Positions 11,545-20,725 of a stretch of DNA of 64,000 nucleotides are shown here, one piece after another. Each line of letters begins with the position of its first letter. Position 1 is the first letter of the stretch. The translations under genes were made by a program, and so were the position numbers. The notes beneath the pieces were generated by a model, which worked only from the letters and a program-made list of their open reading frames with translations, was not told the origin of the DNA and did not search any database. Origin of the DNA: Bathynomus jamesi (Eukaryota; Arthropoda; Malacostraca; Isopoda; Cirolanidae); NCBI GenBank assembly GCA_023014485.1, contig JAJOZX010002574.1, forward strand, positions 416,501 through 480,500, read 5' to 3'.

Positions 11545-13545
11545 CATTTTTAGTAATATTTCTTGGCTTTGGGGTTTTGTTTCCTATGGTGTTTTACAAC
11601 CTGCAAAAGGTACCATTTTTTATTTTCATCTGTTGTTAAGTGTTGCATTGAACTTCGTAATGAGAGCCACACCACATTCTGCAAGATCATTTACAACTCT
11701 CAAATTTTTAACTTTCTTTTGCAGCATTGTAATGTGCTGAAACTGACCACCTTTCAGGATCTTCATGAAGAAATTCTGCAAATACTCCTGTGATTATGAA
11801 AAATTATTTGGTTCTTTGCATGCAAAAATCAGGTAAAGTTTTGTGAGAAGGATCAAAGGGCTGAACCCTACACACAAAATCTTCATGGCAAGGAACTTCA
11901 TTTGCATTTTTGACCATCATCCTTTTGACATCAAATGATATCTCTGGATCAAAAAATGCAAGAGCAACATTTACCTCATTTAAGTACCACAGGTGGTGTC
12001 CAAAGACAGTAGTAAGAGCATTTGATAGATTTTGATTTCTAAGACAGTTCAGCTCTTGAAAGAACTTCAGATCATTTGCTGGAGCCTTTATGGCCACAGA
12101 GCTTTGGAACCATGCTTTTAAATGTATCTTTACAAGAAACATTAAAATTTAAAAAGTTTACCCATTTCCTTTCTGAAGCTATATTTCCTTTTAATCTCAA
12201 ATTTGGTATTTCCTTCTATAGATTGAATTGATTTCTAAAAAACCACATTTTGAGAGAGTATATGGCTCTTGACATCCATCTTGCTCGATGGACAGGACCT
12301 GGGCGCTTAAAAGAAATACCTGTGATTGGAATCCCACCTAAAAATATGATTGAGAGCTCCAGAAGCTCTCAATAATCATCCTGAGGCTGTTGTTCATGTA
12401 AGGTTGCGAACATGATAATGTCATCTTTAAGAGCAATAATTTCTTCTGCACCAACAGCTGCATGAGTAATAGGCCAATACTCATTTTGAATGACCTTTGG
12501 CCAGAATTTCTGGAAATGCTTGAAAATCTCTATGTTTGGAGATTTTGAGTTATCGTTCAAAAGTATTTCATATGCTTTGTACAAAACAAGCTCATGAATG
12601 TGATGTCTGCATGCCAGAAAAAGTATATCCTTTTTAAGGTATTGCTCTAGTATAGTGCATGTACCTGCCCTTTGTCCAGTGTTACTGGCAGTGGTATTGA
12701 AACAAGCCAATAATTTTATGCATGATATTCCACTCTTCAATTGTTTCAATTACTGCTGGTAATTATATGTTTTATCACACTCAATCATTTTACACACCAA
12801 AATACATTTTTCTAGTAGTATTTGATGTGATTTGTTCAAATATGACCTCCATTTCCGTCGGAAATGAGATCCAACAAAGTTATAGTACTTTGAAGTTTGG
12901 CTCATTTTCAAGGGAAATGGAAGTCAAAATCTAAGCAAAACACATCAAATATTACTAGAAAAATGTATTTTGGTATTAATTAACCTAACCTAACCTAACC
13001 TAACCTTACCTAACCTAACCGTGGCTAAACGAGCTCTCATCTGTATCCACCACCTAATCCATAATAAGGTAATACTCTAGGCTCATTTAGCCAGGGTTAG
13101 GTAAGGTAAGGTAAGGTAAGGTAAGGTTAATTAATACCAAAATACATTTTTCTAGTAATATTTGATGTGTTTTGCTTAGATTTTGACTTCCATTTCCCTT
13201 GAAAATGAGCCAAACTTCAAAGTACTATAACTTTGTTGGATCTCATTTCCGACGGAAATGGAGGTCATATTTGAACAAATCACATCAAATACTACTAGAA
13301 AAATGTATTTTGGTGTGTAAAATGACTGTGTGTGATAAAACACATAATAACCTTACTGCTTTAGCGACCATCTCTCCAGTGGAATCAGGAAGTTTTGGGA
13401 TACTCAGTAACTTTTCAACACCATTTCTAGAAACCATGATTGGTAAGCAATCAACATTTGTCTGATCTTGACTTGTGAGGTCTGGTAACATCTTGCCATC
13501 CCAGCGTAAAACAAAAGGGATACGAGCATTGCATTGCTGTACATT
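11545..13545 (-). pseudogene. Unclassified DDE/hAT-fold-like transposase relic, split by foldback element
   Basis: Minus-strand remnant of a TE protein type I recognise only as uncharacterised arthropod/cnidarian TE proteins. Blocks in order: RWDGKMLPDL and VDCLPIMVSRNGVEKLL (13545-13353), then after the 595-bp insertion IETIEEWN, CFNTTASNTGQRAG, FLACRHHIHELVL (12749-12369), FKRPGPVHRARWMSRAIYSL (about 12310-12250), AWFQSSVAIKAPANDL, and VVNDLAECGVALITKFN (about 11690-11640). Family-like D in RWDGK, D in F(D)TTASNTG (here N), a C..H motif ACRHH and E in NDxAERG (here AECG) would fit an RNase H-fold transposase; that is inference. At least three frame breaks and an in-frame stop at 11804. Dead. 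Confidence 0.6.
12758..13352. mobile_element. 595-bp foldback element with perfect 8-bp TSD
   Basis: Near-perfect inverted repeat: arms of about 240 bp (12758-13001 and about 13115-13352) around a 100-base centre. It begins GGTAATTATATGTTTTATC and ends with the complement of GGTTATTATGTGTTTTATC. It is flanked by TTACTGCT at 12750-12757 and 13353-13360. Removing element plus one TSD restores the transposase reading frame across the site (..EMVAKAV-IETIEEW..), independent proof of the boundaries. The inner ends of the arms are CCTAACC and GGTTA/GGTAA runs resembling TTAGG telomere units, and the arms carry CCATTTCCGTCGGAAATG. Confidence 0.93.
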
Positions 13546-14270
13546 ACCTTATATTTACTAATATATATTACATAAATGGGAGTACTTGCCCAGAGTTCTC
13601 TTTCCTGTAGACGCAACTGTAGATGCCAATCATTTAAAAAGAAAAAAATGTATTCAATATTGGTTTCAAATCTATATAAAATAATCACATTTGATTAAAT
13701 GTATTATATTAAAAGTAAAGTTATTTTTAATCATTGTTTGAACTCCACTATTGCGACAAACATGTTTACTATCAAGTGTCAATACAATTACAATGTTTAA
13801 AATTAAAATTAATAATGTAGAGATTTTATGTTTGAGAAGTAAGTCTTCACAAGCATTTTACATACATATTATTTTAAGTTTGAACTCATACCCACCCACA
13901 CTCATAATATTTTACCCACACCCATCCAGCACCCTCAATATTTTACCCATACCCACCTGGCACCCGCAAGTATTTTGAAGTGGGGCCCACATCATGCCCG
14001 CAATATGGGTACCCACGGGTACCTGCACAGGTCTCTAATACGTATACACACATGTAAGCGTATTTGTGAGCATGTGAGAAAAATTAGCATTGCCTATCTG
14101 CATTGACATAAGGACGGTAAGGTTCGCGAGTGACTGAGAATGACAGGTTTAGACGAGCTTTTGAAGTTGTTGAGCACCCACTTAATATTCATTAAATTGA
14201 ACAAGATTTTTTCTAAAAAGTTTTGTTTCGATATGTAACCAATTCACATTGTGTGCTAAGCTGTAAGTCA
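13546..14270. other. Non-coding AT-rich region with ACCC-rich patch
   Basis: No gene recognised. Bases about 13890-14030 contain repeated CCCACACCCA/CACCCGCAA phrases and a GGTACCCGTGGGTACC-like palindrome (TGGGTACCCACGGGTACC at about 14003-14021), which resembles termini seen in some DNA transposons, but no second terminus was found. Confidence 0.4.
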
Positions 14271-14289
14271 ATTTTAAAATTTTGTCATA

Positions 14290-14395
14290 TATTAGGTCAA
14301 CTGAATGCCCGGTTAGGTCAAGTGTTCGCCCTTGATGGTTGGTTAGGTTAAGTCGTGATATTTTCGTTACTTTAAACAAAAATGACAAGAGCAAA
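14290..14395 (+). repeat. GGTTAGGTCAA / TTAAGTC-ATATTTTCG module
   Basis: One copy of a dispersed modular repeat: GGTCAACTGAATGCCCGGTT, CGCCCTTGATGGTTGGTTAG, GTTAAGTCGTGATATTTTCG, then AAAAATGACAAGAGCAAAAA. Related modules occur near 47270-47335, 49262-49350, 54490-54650, 55380-55640 and 56160-56310, often in inverted pairs. Confidence 0.7.
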
Positions 14396-14472
14396 AATAC
14401 ATAATAGATTGGATCCATTGATAGCACAGTGCGATCGGTCGATAGTGCAAATCTACCGATGGCGCATAACAT

Positions 14473-14540
14473 ATTAACAGTAGAGCCACCCAGATGGGCT
14501 GAAGGGCCCCTAGTGTGCCCATTATAAAATTTTTACCATG
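14473..14540 (+). repeat. CR1 3' end-like fragment
   Basis: Matches the last part of the CR1 copy E 3' UTR (54280-54340): AGCCACCC..GGCTGAAG..GGCCCCTAGTGTGCC then a T/A-rich tail. Short orphan fragment. Confidence 0.6.
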
Positions 14541-14878
14541 TTACCAAAATGAAATGCAAAAACCTAACCTGGCAAAGCTCCGACAGCTCGGGGAAAAGGG
14601 TAGTCCTAGGCCTGGAGAGTGAAAGGCAGGGAGATCATAGGGCTAGGAGTACACCTATTCATCACATTACGAACATACATCACCATAGCGAAGACTATTA
14701 TTATTAGTATGTTTTCCGTGCAACCATCCACTAAAGGTCATTTGCACACAATGGCGAAGATTTACCCTACCAAGTGTTGATTGAGTGAGATAATACTTCT
14801 ATCATAGTCTGCATATATATATATATATACTCGAGGACTATTCTTGTAACACTGTCCATGCTTATCAACTCCCAAGCA
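14541..14878. other. Unassigned spacer with short (TA)n
   Basis: No gene or element recognised; it ends with a short (TA)n run at about 14813-14829. Confidence 0.4.
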
Positions 14879-15917
14879 CAGGGTTGCCAGATAAATTTCA
14901 TAAAAAGTAGCATAAAATTTCGAAAAAGTAGCCAATTTTGTCAGAAACTAGCCCAATCTAGAAATTTATTTAGAAAATGTCAACAAATACAGATAATGCG
15001 ATTATTATGGATTTAATTTACTTACTTTTATATTTATAGGGTTTCTTTACTTTTTTAAATTAAAATTCCAAAGTGCTGAGTATTTCTTCGTCCTCTTCAC
15101 TATGTTCTTTTCATATATGCTTGAAGTATAGTGCAGCATGGCTTCAGTAGGAGTAAAATTGAAGCAGCAAATATTTTGTTCCTCTAGTGTCATTTTGAGT
15201 CTTAGAATTGAAGAAAGGAGATTCAGCCCCATCCGATTTCGTAGTTTAGTTTTGGTTGATGTTACCCTTGAGAACACCCTTTCAACTGTGGCATTACTTA
15301 TCGGTAAACTATAGGCAGTTAATGCAAACTTTGACAATTCCGGTAGTACCAGTTCACCTGCTGCATTTTTTATTGTTGCTGCCTTGCTCCAAAATATAGA
15401 CCCATCAGTAGGGATTTCTCTAGAAAAAATTATTGCCCAATCAAGAGTTAATAGTTTGCGCCACTGGTTTTCTATGTCTTCGATCTGGTTTATATATAAT
15501 GACTTTTTGAACTCTACAATTCATAGATTGACAAACAAACAATAACTGATAAAGTCTGTATATTAAAAAATGCGCCAGCAAAAAATGGCCATTTAGGTGA
15601 CACTGCTGGCTATATTACTTACTAGCTCGAAGCGATCTGTATAATACAAGTGTAATAAAATTACTAAAATAATCTTGCAATTTGTTAATCCTGAGAAGTA
15701 ATATAAGAAACAGGTATGGAAAGCATTTCCCTAAGTGAGATTTGTCTGAAAATATATTATCTCACAAATCAAAACTTCTGCCTGAAATATAGAAAAGTAG
15801 CAGATAATCATAATAGGTAGCCCAAAAGGTAGCAAGTAGCCCAAATTACAAAACAAGTCGCCAATACCTTTCAGAAGTAGCCCCATTGGCTACTTGTAGC
15901 CCAATCTGGCAACCCTG
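14879..15917 (-). mobile_element. Deleted hAT element with CAGGGTTGCCAGAT termini
   Basis: Termini CAGGGTTGCCAGAT on the left and ATCTGGCAACCCTG on the right are perfect inverted repeats of at least 14 bp. Related GTAGC/AGTAGCC motifs recur just inside both ends. CCAAGCA is present on both sides (14872-14878 and about 15923-15930) but not flush with the right terminus, so the TSD is uncertain. A hAT transposase C-terminus lies inside on the minus strand. Confidence 0.85.
15047..15510 (-). pseudogene. hAT transposase C-terminal (dimerisation) fragment
   Basis: Minus-strand translation gives YINQIEDIENQWRKLLTLDW, then ELVLPELSKFALTAYSLPIS and NATVERVFSRVTSTKTKLRN, followed by NLLSSILRLKM. The LPxSNATVERVFS block is the classic hAT C-terminal dimerisation motif, where the ERxFS region contributes to oligomerisation. 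The catalytic core is missing, so this is a non-autonomous relic. It ends at a stop near 15047. Subfamily differs from the TTF-type hATs at 0.8-3.8 and 62-64 kb. Confidence 0.85.
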
Positions 15918-15943
15918 CCAGGGCCAAGCACAGTGTAGATATA

Positions 15944-16100
15944 TATACAGTGTTGGGCTTCTAGCATTTTTAGCCTGCACAGGAATCTAACTGACTCAGT
16001 GAGCAGCTGTTGGACCTCAATGACTCTTGACTCTGATCCTGAAAAGCAGAGTCGTTTGTTCCCCCCATTTTCTTTTTACGTCATTGCTGACGTCATTACT
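15944..16100 (+). repeat. Dispersed repeat shared with 46080-46220
   Basis: Begins TATATATACAGTG-TTGGGCTTC and contains ACTGACTCAGTGAGCAGC-TGTTGGACC; the inverted copy near 46220-46080 reads the same with scattered differences. Identity unknown. Confidence 0.6.
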
Positions 16101-16179
16101 CAAATGGAAGTTTCTACATTGTTACAGAGTACTGCAATACAGTTTAAATACATTTTGCATTTACTTACAATATACTTAC

Positions 16180-16335
16180 AGCTAAAGAGAACAAAGAAAT
16201 AATATCAGTATTTATGGATTTGAGTAAGGCGTTTAATGTAATAGACTATAATATTCTACTTAATAAATTATATTGTTACGGCTTTAGAGGAGCAATCATT
16301 GATTGGTTTAAAAGTTATTTGTCCAATGATCAATA
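16180..16335 (+). pseudogene. Non-LTR RT motif fragment
   Basis: A 150-base orphan piece encodes VFMDLSKAFNVIDYNILLNK then WFKSYLSND on the plus strand. This is the first catalytic block of a jockey/CR1-type reverse transcriptase (consensus D.SKAFD.IDH..LL.KL). The rest of the LINE is absent. It differs in sequence from the CR1 copies and the GC-rich LINE in this window. Confidence 0.7.
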
Positions 16336-16710
16336 ATTGAAGTATTTGTCAGTCAAAAAGTACGTAAGACTACTCTGTAATAGTTTAGTTATCGTATATG
16401 GACTGTGTTACTTGCGTATACTGATTAAATAACGTAAACTAAGTAAGATTTTTCTTAAATACTGTAATATGTAAAATTAGTATAAGCTCAATTTGTTTTA
16501 GTCTAGTTACATTGACTGTGTTACTAATGTATACTGAATAAAAAATGTAAACTAAATAGGGTTTTTGAACTTTTCTTAAATATTGTGATATGTGAAAAAT
16601 TTAAGTGTGTCTGTGTTTTGTATAAAATACACCGTTCTTACTTCTTATGTTACATTACAATTTGTGAAGAGAGTAAGACACTTTTTTTACTTTTCAAATA
16701 TGTTTATATC
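16336..16710. other. AT-rich spacer
   Basis: No gene seen. Two loosely similar segments (GACTGTGTTACTTGCGTATACTG near 16399 and GACTGTGTTACTAATGTATACTG near 16514) form a degenerate direct duplication of about 115 bp. Confidence 0.45.
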
Positions 16711-17336
16711 GGAGTACCGACAATTCAGTGCAGGACAATTCAGCACCGACAATTCAGCGCAAAGACAATTCAGCACCGACAATTCAGCGCAAGTCAGTAC
16801 AGTTAAAAGTTTAGTTAAAAATAATAAAAATAAATCGCAATAAATAAAAAAGAGAAAAATTTGTTTATTTATATATATGCTAAATTGGGTCTGTATCGAA
16901 GGAGTGACATTTCAAAGGAGTGACATAACAAAGGAGTGACATAAATACCGTAATGAAGGAGTGACATAACGAAGGAGTGACAAATGGAGATAAAATTCAA
17001 AGAAGTATAATTATTAAAATTTTATTTAAAAAAACAAAATTTGTTAGAATTGTTAAAATTAAGATTTTATTTCAAAAACTAGAAACCTAACCTAACCTAA
17101 CCAAACCTAACCTAACAGTTGCAAGCCTCTCTTCCCTCTGGACTTGTTCTTTCTTCTTCTTTGTTGGTATTTTCGCGCTGAATTGTCTTGCGCTGAATTG
17201 TCTTTGCGCTGAATTGTCTTTGCGCTGAATTGTCTTTGCGCTGAATTGTCTTTGCGCTGAATTGTCTTTGCGCTGAATTGTCTTTGCGCTGAATTGTCTT
17301 GCGCTGAATTGTCGGCGCTGAATTGTCGGGTCACGA
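16711..17336. mobile_element. Foldback element with tandem GACAATTCAGCGCAAA arrays
   Basis: Both ends consist of tandem 15-16 bp units: four or five GACAATTCAGCGC-type units at 16719-16795 and about nine inverted units (GCGCTGAATTGTCTTT) at 17175-17327. A perfect 8-bp repeat TTTATATC flanks it (16703-16710 and 17337-17344). The centre has tandem GAAGGAGTGACATAAC-like units (about 16895-16985) and a CCTAACC run at 17087-17116. No coding potential: apparent open frames here are repeat translation. Confidence 0.8.
16895..16985 (+). repeat. Tandem GAAGGAGTGACAT array
   Basis: About five copies of a 13-17 bp unit (GAAGGAGTGACATAAC and variants) in the middle of the foldback element. Confidence 0.8.
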
Positions 17337-17399
17337 TTTATATCATCTGTAAGAAAAACAGATGCAAAGCTGGTTGACATAATCATCATGCTATATAAT

Positions 17400-17760
17400 T
17401 TAATGTAATGTAATTTAAAAATGAAGTAAATGAAGTAATTTAAAAATTAAAATTAAGTTATGTAATGTAATTTAAAAATGAAGTTTTAGTGACAAGGGCC
17501 CCCACAAGTCATTGTGCTCCAGGGCCCACACAACTCTCAATCCGGCCCTGTGGTGAGTCAGTCAGTAAGATAATAGAAGCCATGGTTAGTGGACTGGTCT
17601 CTAAATATTCTATAAATCTCAATCTGGAAGCATTGGCGTAGGCAATTGTATGTTCATTATACACAGTGATTCACTGGCCTACTTAGTCAGTGCTCCAGAC
17701 AAATATCTCTTAATCTTCTATGGACTTTTGTATAATGTTTGTACCTGTTGAGTCTGAAAT
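17400..17760. other. Non-coding; possible hAT terminus near 17549
   Basis: 17403-17482 is a TAATTTAAAAATGAAG-type internal duplication. 17490-17549 (CAAGGGCCCCCACAAGTCAT ... CAATCCGGCCCTG) resembles one end of a CAGGGCCGGATT-type hAT element, but the matching left end was not found. Confidence 0.4.
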
Positions 17761-17764
17761 AGTG

Positions 17765-17990
17765 TTTGTTGAATCCCCAGAATCTTTGATTGGCTGCAAA
17801 AATATTCTCTGTCCGAGTTGTATGATTATAATATTGGAATTTTTAAGAATATTAATTAATTAATTAGAAATTATAAATTAAATAGTAATCTATAAAAATA
17901 AATTTTGTACGTTGAAATTACTTGATAAAATTTGTCTCATTCACACTCATTTTAAAAATGTACATATGTATTTGGCTACTCAGTGGGGGT
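17765..17990 (+). repeat. Dispersed repeat, inverted copy at 44855-45045
   Basis: Shares ATCTTTGATTGGCTGCAAAA, ATATTCTCTGTCCGAGTTG, TTAATTAATTAATTA and ACGTTGAAATTACTTGATAA with the complementary strand of 44855-45045. No coding potential; family unknown. Confidence 0.65.
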
Positions 17991-18054
17991 TTGAAGTACA
18001 GGCATTATTACAAGAGTAATCCCCTAGACTATATATATATATATATATACACAC

Positions 18055-18381
18055 ACATTTAACTGCAATGACCGCGCAGTATATTAACGTATAGAAACGA
18101 CGTAAGTATAGAGGAGTGTTCTGCACACGAGGAAGAGAAATAACAAACAAATGAAAAATAAGGCACCCGCCCGAGAATCGAACCCAGGATCTTCCGATTG
18201 CCGGTCAGACGTGCTAACCACTACACTACGGAGCCACGATAGTCAGAAGTTGTAATTCTCCTACATAGGGCAGAAACCAGTGCCTTGAGAGGGCACCCTC
18301 GCAAATCGTGAATATGTACATTTAACTGCAATGACCGCGCAGTATATTAACGTATAGAAACGACGTAAGTATAGAGGTCCA
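18055..18381 (-). repeat. tRNA-derived SINE, tandem copies
   Basis: On the minus strand 18240-18165 reads as a tRNA-like head: GTAGTGTAGTGGTTAGCAC (A box) and CCTGGGTTCGATTCTCGG (B box), typical RNA polymerase III internal promoter. The 3' body (GAGGAAGAGAAATAACAAAC complement) runs to about 18055. A second copy's 3' body starts again at about 18303 (ATTTAACTGCAATGACCGCG) and resumes after the hAT insertion at 19222. The acceptor stem has mismatches, so it is a SINE rather than a functional tRNA. Confidence 0.8.
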
Positions 18382-19221
18382 CAGGGCTGCCAATGAAATT
18401 TTAGAGAAAACCCCAGATCAACTCTGCAAAAAAACCCATACTGATTAAAAAAAACCAGATTGTAAAAATACAATATTTAAAAGAAAAAATAAGTCTTTAC
18501 TTACTTTATATGTGTGAATCCCAAACTATAACTCTTCCTCTTCTTCGGCTGCTCCTCTGATCGTGACCGATTCTATTTTCTTTTTGCCGTTTAATTCTCC
18601 TCCAATATCTTCTGCTTACAGCTCCCTCTTCCAAATTCTTGATTAGTGTTTTTCGGGATCCCAGGAAGTGCAATCCAAACTCTTTCTGGTGATAAGCTGT
18701 TTTGCCAGCAATCTATCTCGAACGGTATCTGCTTTTAACGAGTTTGTGTTTCTTGTTTTTACGCAATTAACTTGTGAAAATATCCTTTCAACGCATGCTG
18801 ATTAATGTGGTAATATAGTTAAGGTAGTCATGAAATTGGAAAGTACATCATATTTTGGATTATCAAGTCCATCTCTAATATTTCTCAATTTGTACCAATA
18901 TTCTGGTATGTTGTCACAGAACACCAATGCTACACTGACGGCGAGTGCCGCAAAGACAAGGCAAGCAGCTACAGTACCAAAACAAACACGTATCGTACGA
19001 GATTTAAAACACGTTAAATTGACTGCTGATCTTCCAACAGCTTATTTTTAGATCTTAAAAAGTAAATAATACATTCATAAATATAGAAAAGTATTTTAGA
19101 TAATTTATTAACAAAATTAGTAAAAAAACCCAGTTTTCAAGCTATTTGTAAAATAAAAACCAGAAACCCAGATGACGGGTGAAAACCCAGATCTGGGAAA
19201 ACCCCAGCATTGGCAGCCCTG
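18382..19221 (-). mobile_element. Deleted hAT element, CAGGGCTGCCAATG termini
   Basis: Perfect 14-bp TIRs CAGGGCTGCCAATG (18382) and CATTGGCAGCCCTG (ending 19221), with further CCCAGAT and AAAACCC motifs inside both ends. It interrupts a SINE copy. TAGAGG flanks both sides (18372-18377 and 19225-19230), giving a TSD that is only approximate. Confidence 0.85.
18643..18810 (-). pseudogene. hAT transposase C-terminal fragment
   Basis: Minus-strand reading gives ACVERIFSQVNCVKTRNTNS, then ADTVRDRLLAKQLI and a stop at 18643-18645. This is the hAT dimerisation motif (ERIFSQVN). Nothing recognisable of the catalytic core remains. The C-terminus suggests a hAT lineage different from the TTF type. 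Confidence 0.8.
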
Positions 19222-19390
19222 ATTAGAGGAGTGTTCTGCACACGAGGAAGAGAAATAACAAACAAATGAAAAATAAGGCACCCGCGGAATCGAACCCAGG
19301 ATCTTCCGATTGCCGGTCAGACGTGCTAACCACTACACTACGGAGCCACGATAGTCAGAAGTTGTAATCTCCTACATAGGGCAGAATATA
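19222..19390 (-). repeat. tRNA-derived SINE, head half
   Basis: Second half of the interrupted SINE; the minus strand carries GTAGTGTAGTGGTTAGCAC and ATCCTGGGTTCGATTCC, nearly identical to the copy at 18165-18240 but with a 5-base deletion (CCCGCGGAATCG versus CCCGCCCGAGAATCG). Confidence 0.8.
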
Positions 19391-20006
19391 TATATCCCTT
19401 CCCTTTGCTTTGTCCGGAGCTATAGGCGCGTCCTCTGTGGCGAATGTGGGAAGCATCTTCTTCGGTGTAAGGGCTTTCTCTGCCCTCGTGGACCATTGGA
19501 TCCGTTGGGGACCGGCTGATCTCCTACTTCTACTTCTTTCTTCCTCCTTTCACCCATTTCTGGCTTTTTTTTTTTTGCGTGTTTTTGGACTTTGATTTGA
19601 CCCCTTCCTAGGCCCTTGGGTGTGGGAGGTGGTTGCCCTGCACCCTTGTCGCTTTTTAACCAAACCCAAGCCCTGTCCCTGCCACCTTTCACCGTGCGTT
19701 GGATGAGAGTGGCCGCCTTTTAGGCACGGGGACTGGGTACGGGTGTATCTCCCCTGCGTGACATCTACTGGCGGTGGGACTGAGTGTGCCCACGATTCGC
19801 CTTTCCCTTGTTGGAGTCGGTGGTGGCTGGATGCGCGCGGGGGATGAAGTTTTCTTTTTGTTTGCTATGGCTACTTCTCCCCCTCGGCTTACGACTACTG
19901 CTTCTCATTTTCGGACTACTACTCCTCTCAACACTCGGGTGGTGGGCAACCAGGCCCTCGAGTTCTCTACCACTGGAAGACCGCATCCTGATGGGGTTGA
20001 CCCCCT

Positions 20007-20717
20007 GTGGAAGTGGAACGCTTGCACTCTCCTTTTCCGTTGCCGACCCCAGTCCGTCCCTCGAATATGCCCTTGGACATACACTCCCTGGAGCAGGGGT
20101 CTCACCCCAGCCCACCTCAGCCGCCTTCGAGCAAGTCAAGTTCCACCCAGGACTTGCCCCCAAAACCCGGCTTCTTGCTCTCCCCATATGCCCCCCCTCA
20201 CCCGCCGCCGGCGACCGTTGGATATCCCAGTCCACTTCGATGCTACAGCCTCCCTCTCCCTTCCAAGTATCCACAAATTCCTGGTGATCCGGCCTACCTC
20301 TAGGTCCCTTCCGACCAACTCTGAACGGACGTTGCAGGCGATCCGCTATGATGTACGCCCACAGAGGGATGGCTCCCCCCTCATAAAATCACGCTCAGCC
20401 GCAGACACAAAAGCCCTACTCTCCCTTACTGAGGTCCTTGGATGCTCGGTGTCCGTTTCCCCACACCCTCGCCTGAACCAGAGTCAGGGCACTATTTACG
20501 CCACCAGCCTATTGTCGATCGCAGTAAACGAGCTCCTGGAGGACCTCGCACCCCAGGGAATCACTAAGATTTATCGCTTCACATCCCGACAGGGAGGCAC
20601 CCCCTCCCCGCCCCGCGTCTGCTCCTTACTTTCAATACCTTAGTCCCTCCCCGCCGCATTGTATGGGGTATGGGAGACCGCGCGTCATGCGAGTTTTCTG
20701 TCCGCCTATACATCCCA
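20007..20717 (+). pseudogene. LINE ORF1 (gag-like), N-terminal half
   Basis: Proline/serine-rich N-terminus (HPSPPQPPSSKSSS, PPHPPPATVG) up to about 20300, then after a frame shift a gag core KFLVIRPTSRSLPTNSERTL, SRSAADTKALLSLTEVLG, VTVTPHR-like SVSPHPRLNQSQGTI, and LEDLAPQGITKIYRFT. This arrangement is typical of I/Jockey-group ORF1 upstream of the zinc knuckles; the protein would bind LINE RNA. The coding sequence is interrupted at 20726 by a hAT insertion and resumes at 22001. Confidence 0.7.
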
Positions 20718-20725
20718 GACCCGAC

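Noticed and set aside
12976..13020. CCTAACC runs as true telomere sequence
   Set aside because: Runs are only a few units long, mixed with CCTTACC variants, placed inside hairpin elements and repeated in inverse orientation; they are element components, not a chromosome end.
13890..14030. ACCC-rich patch as a complete transposon
   Set aside because: Only one terminus-like palindrome found; no partner end or TSD.
16719..17327. Regularly spaced repeats resembling a CRISPR array
   Set aside because: Units are contiguous with no unique spacers, in a eukaryotic TE context, with inverted arrays and a TSD.
17087..17389. Open frames with RQFSAKTIQRKDNS-type repeats
   Set aside because: Translation of the 16-bp tandem units; open in several frames and lacking any gene signal.
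18165..18240. Functional tRNA gene
   Set aside because: Head has A and B boxes but a mismatched acceptor stem, and is followed by a SINE body repeated nearby.
19765..20274. Minus-strand open frame in the GC-rich LINE
   Set aside because: Antisense shadow of ORF1; no domain.
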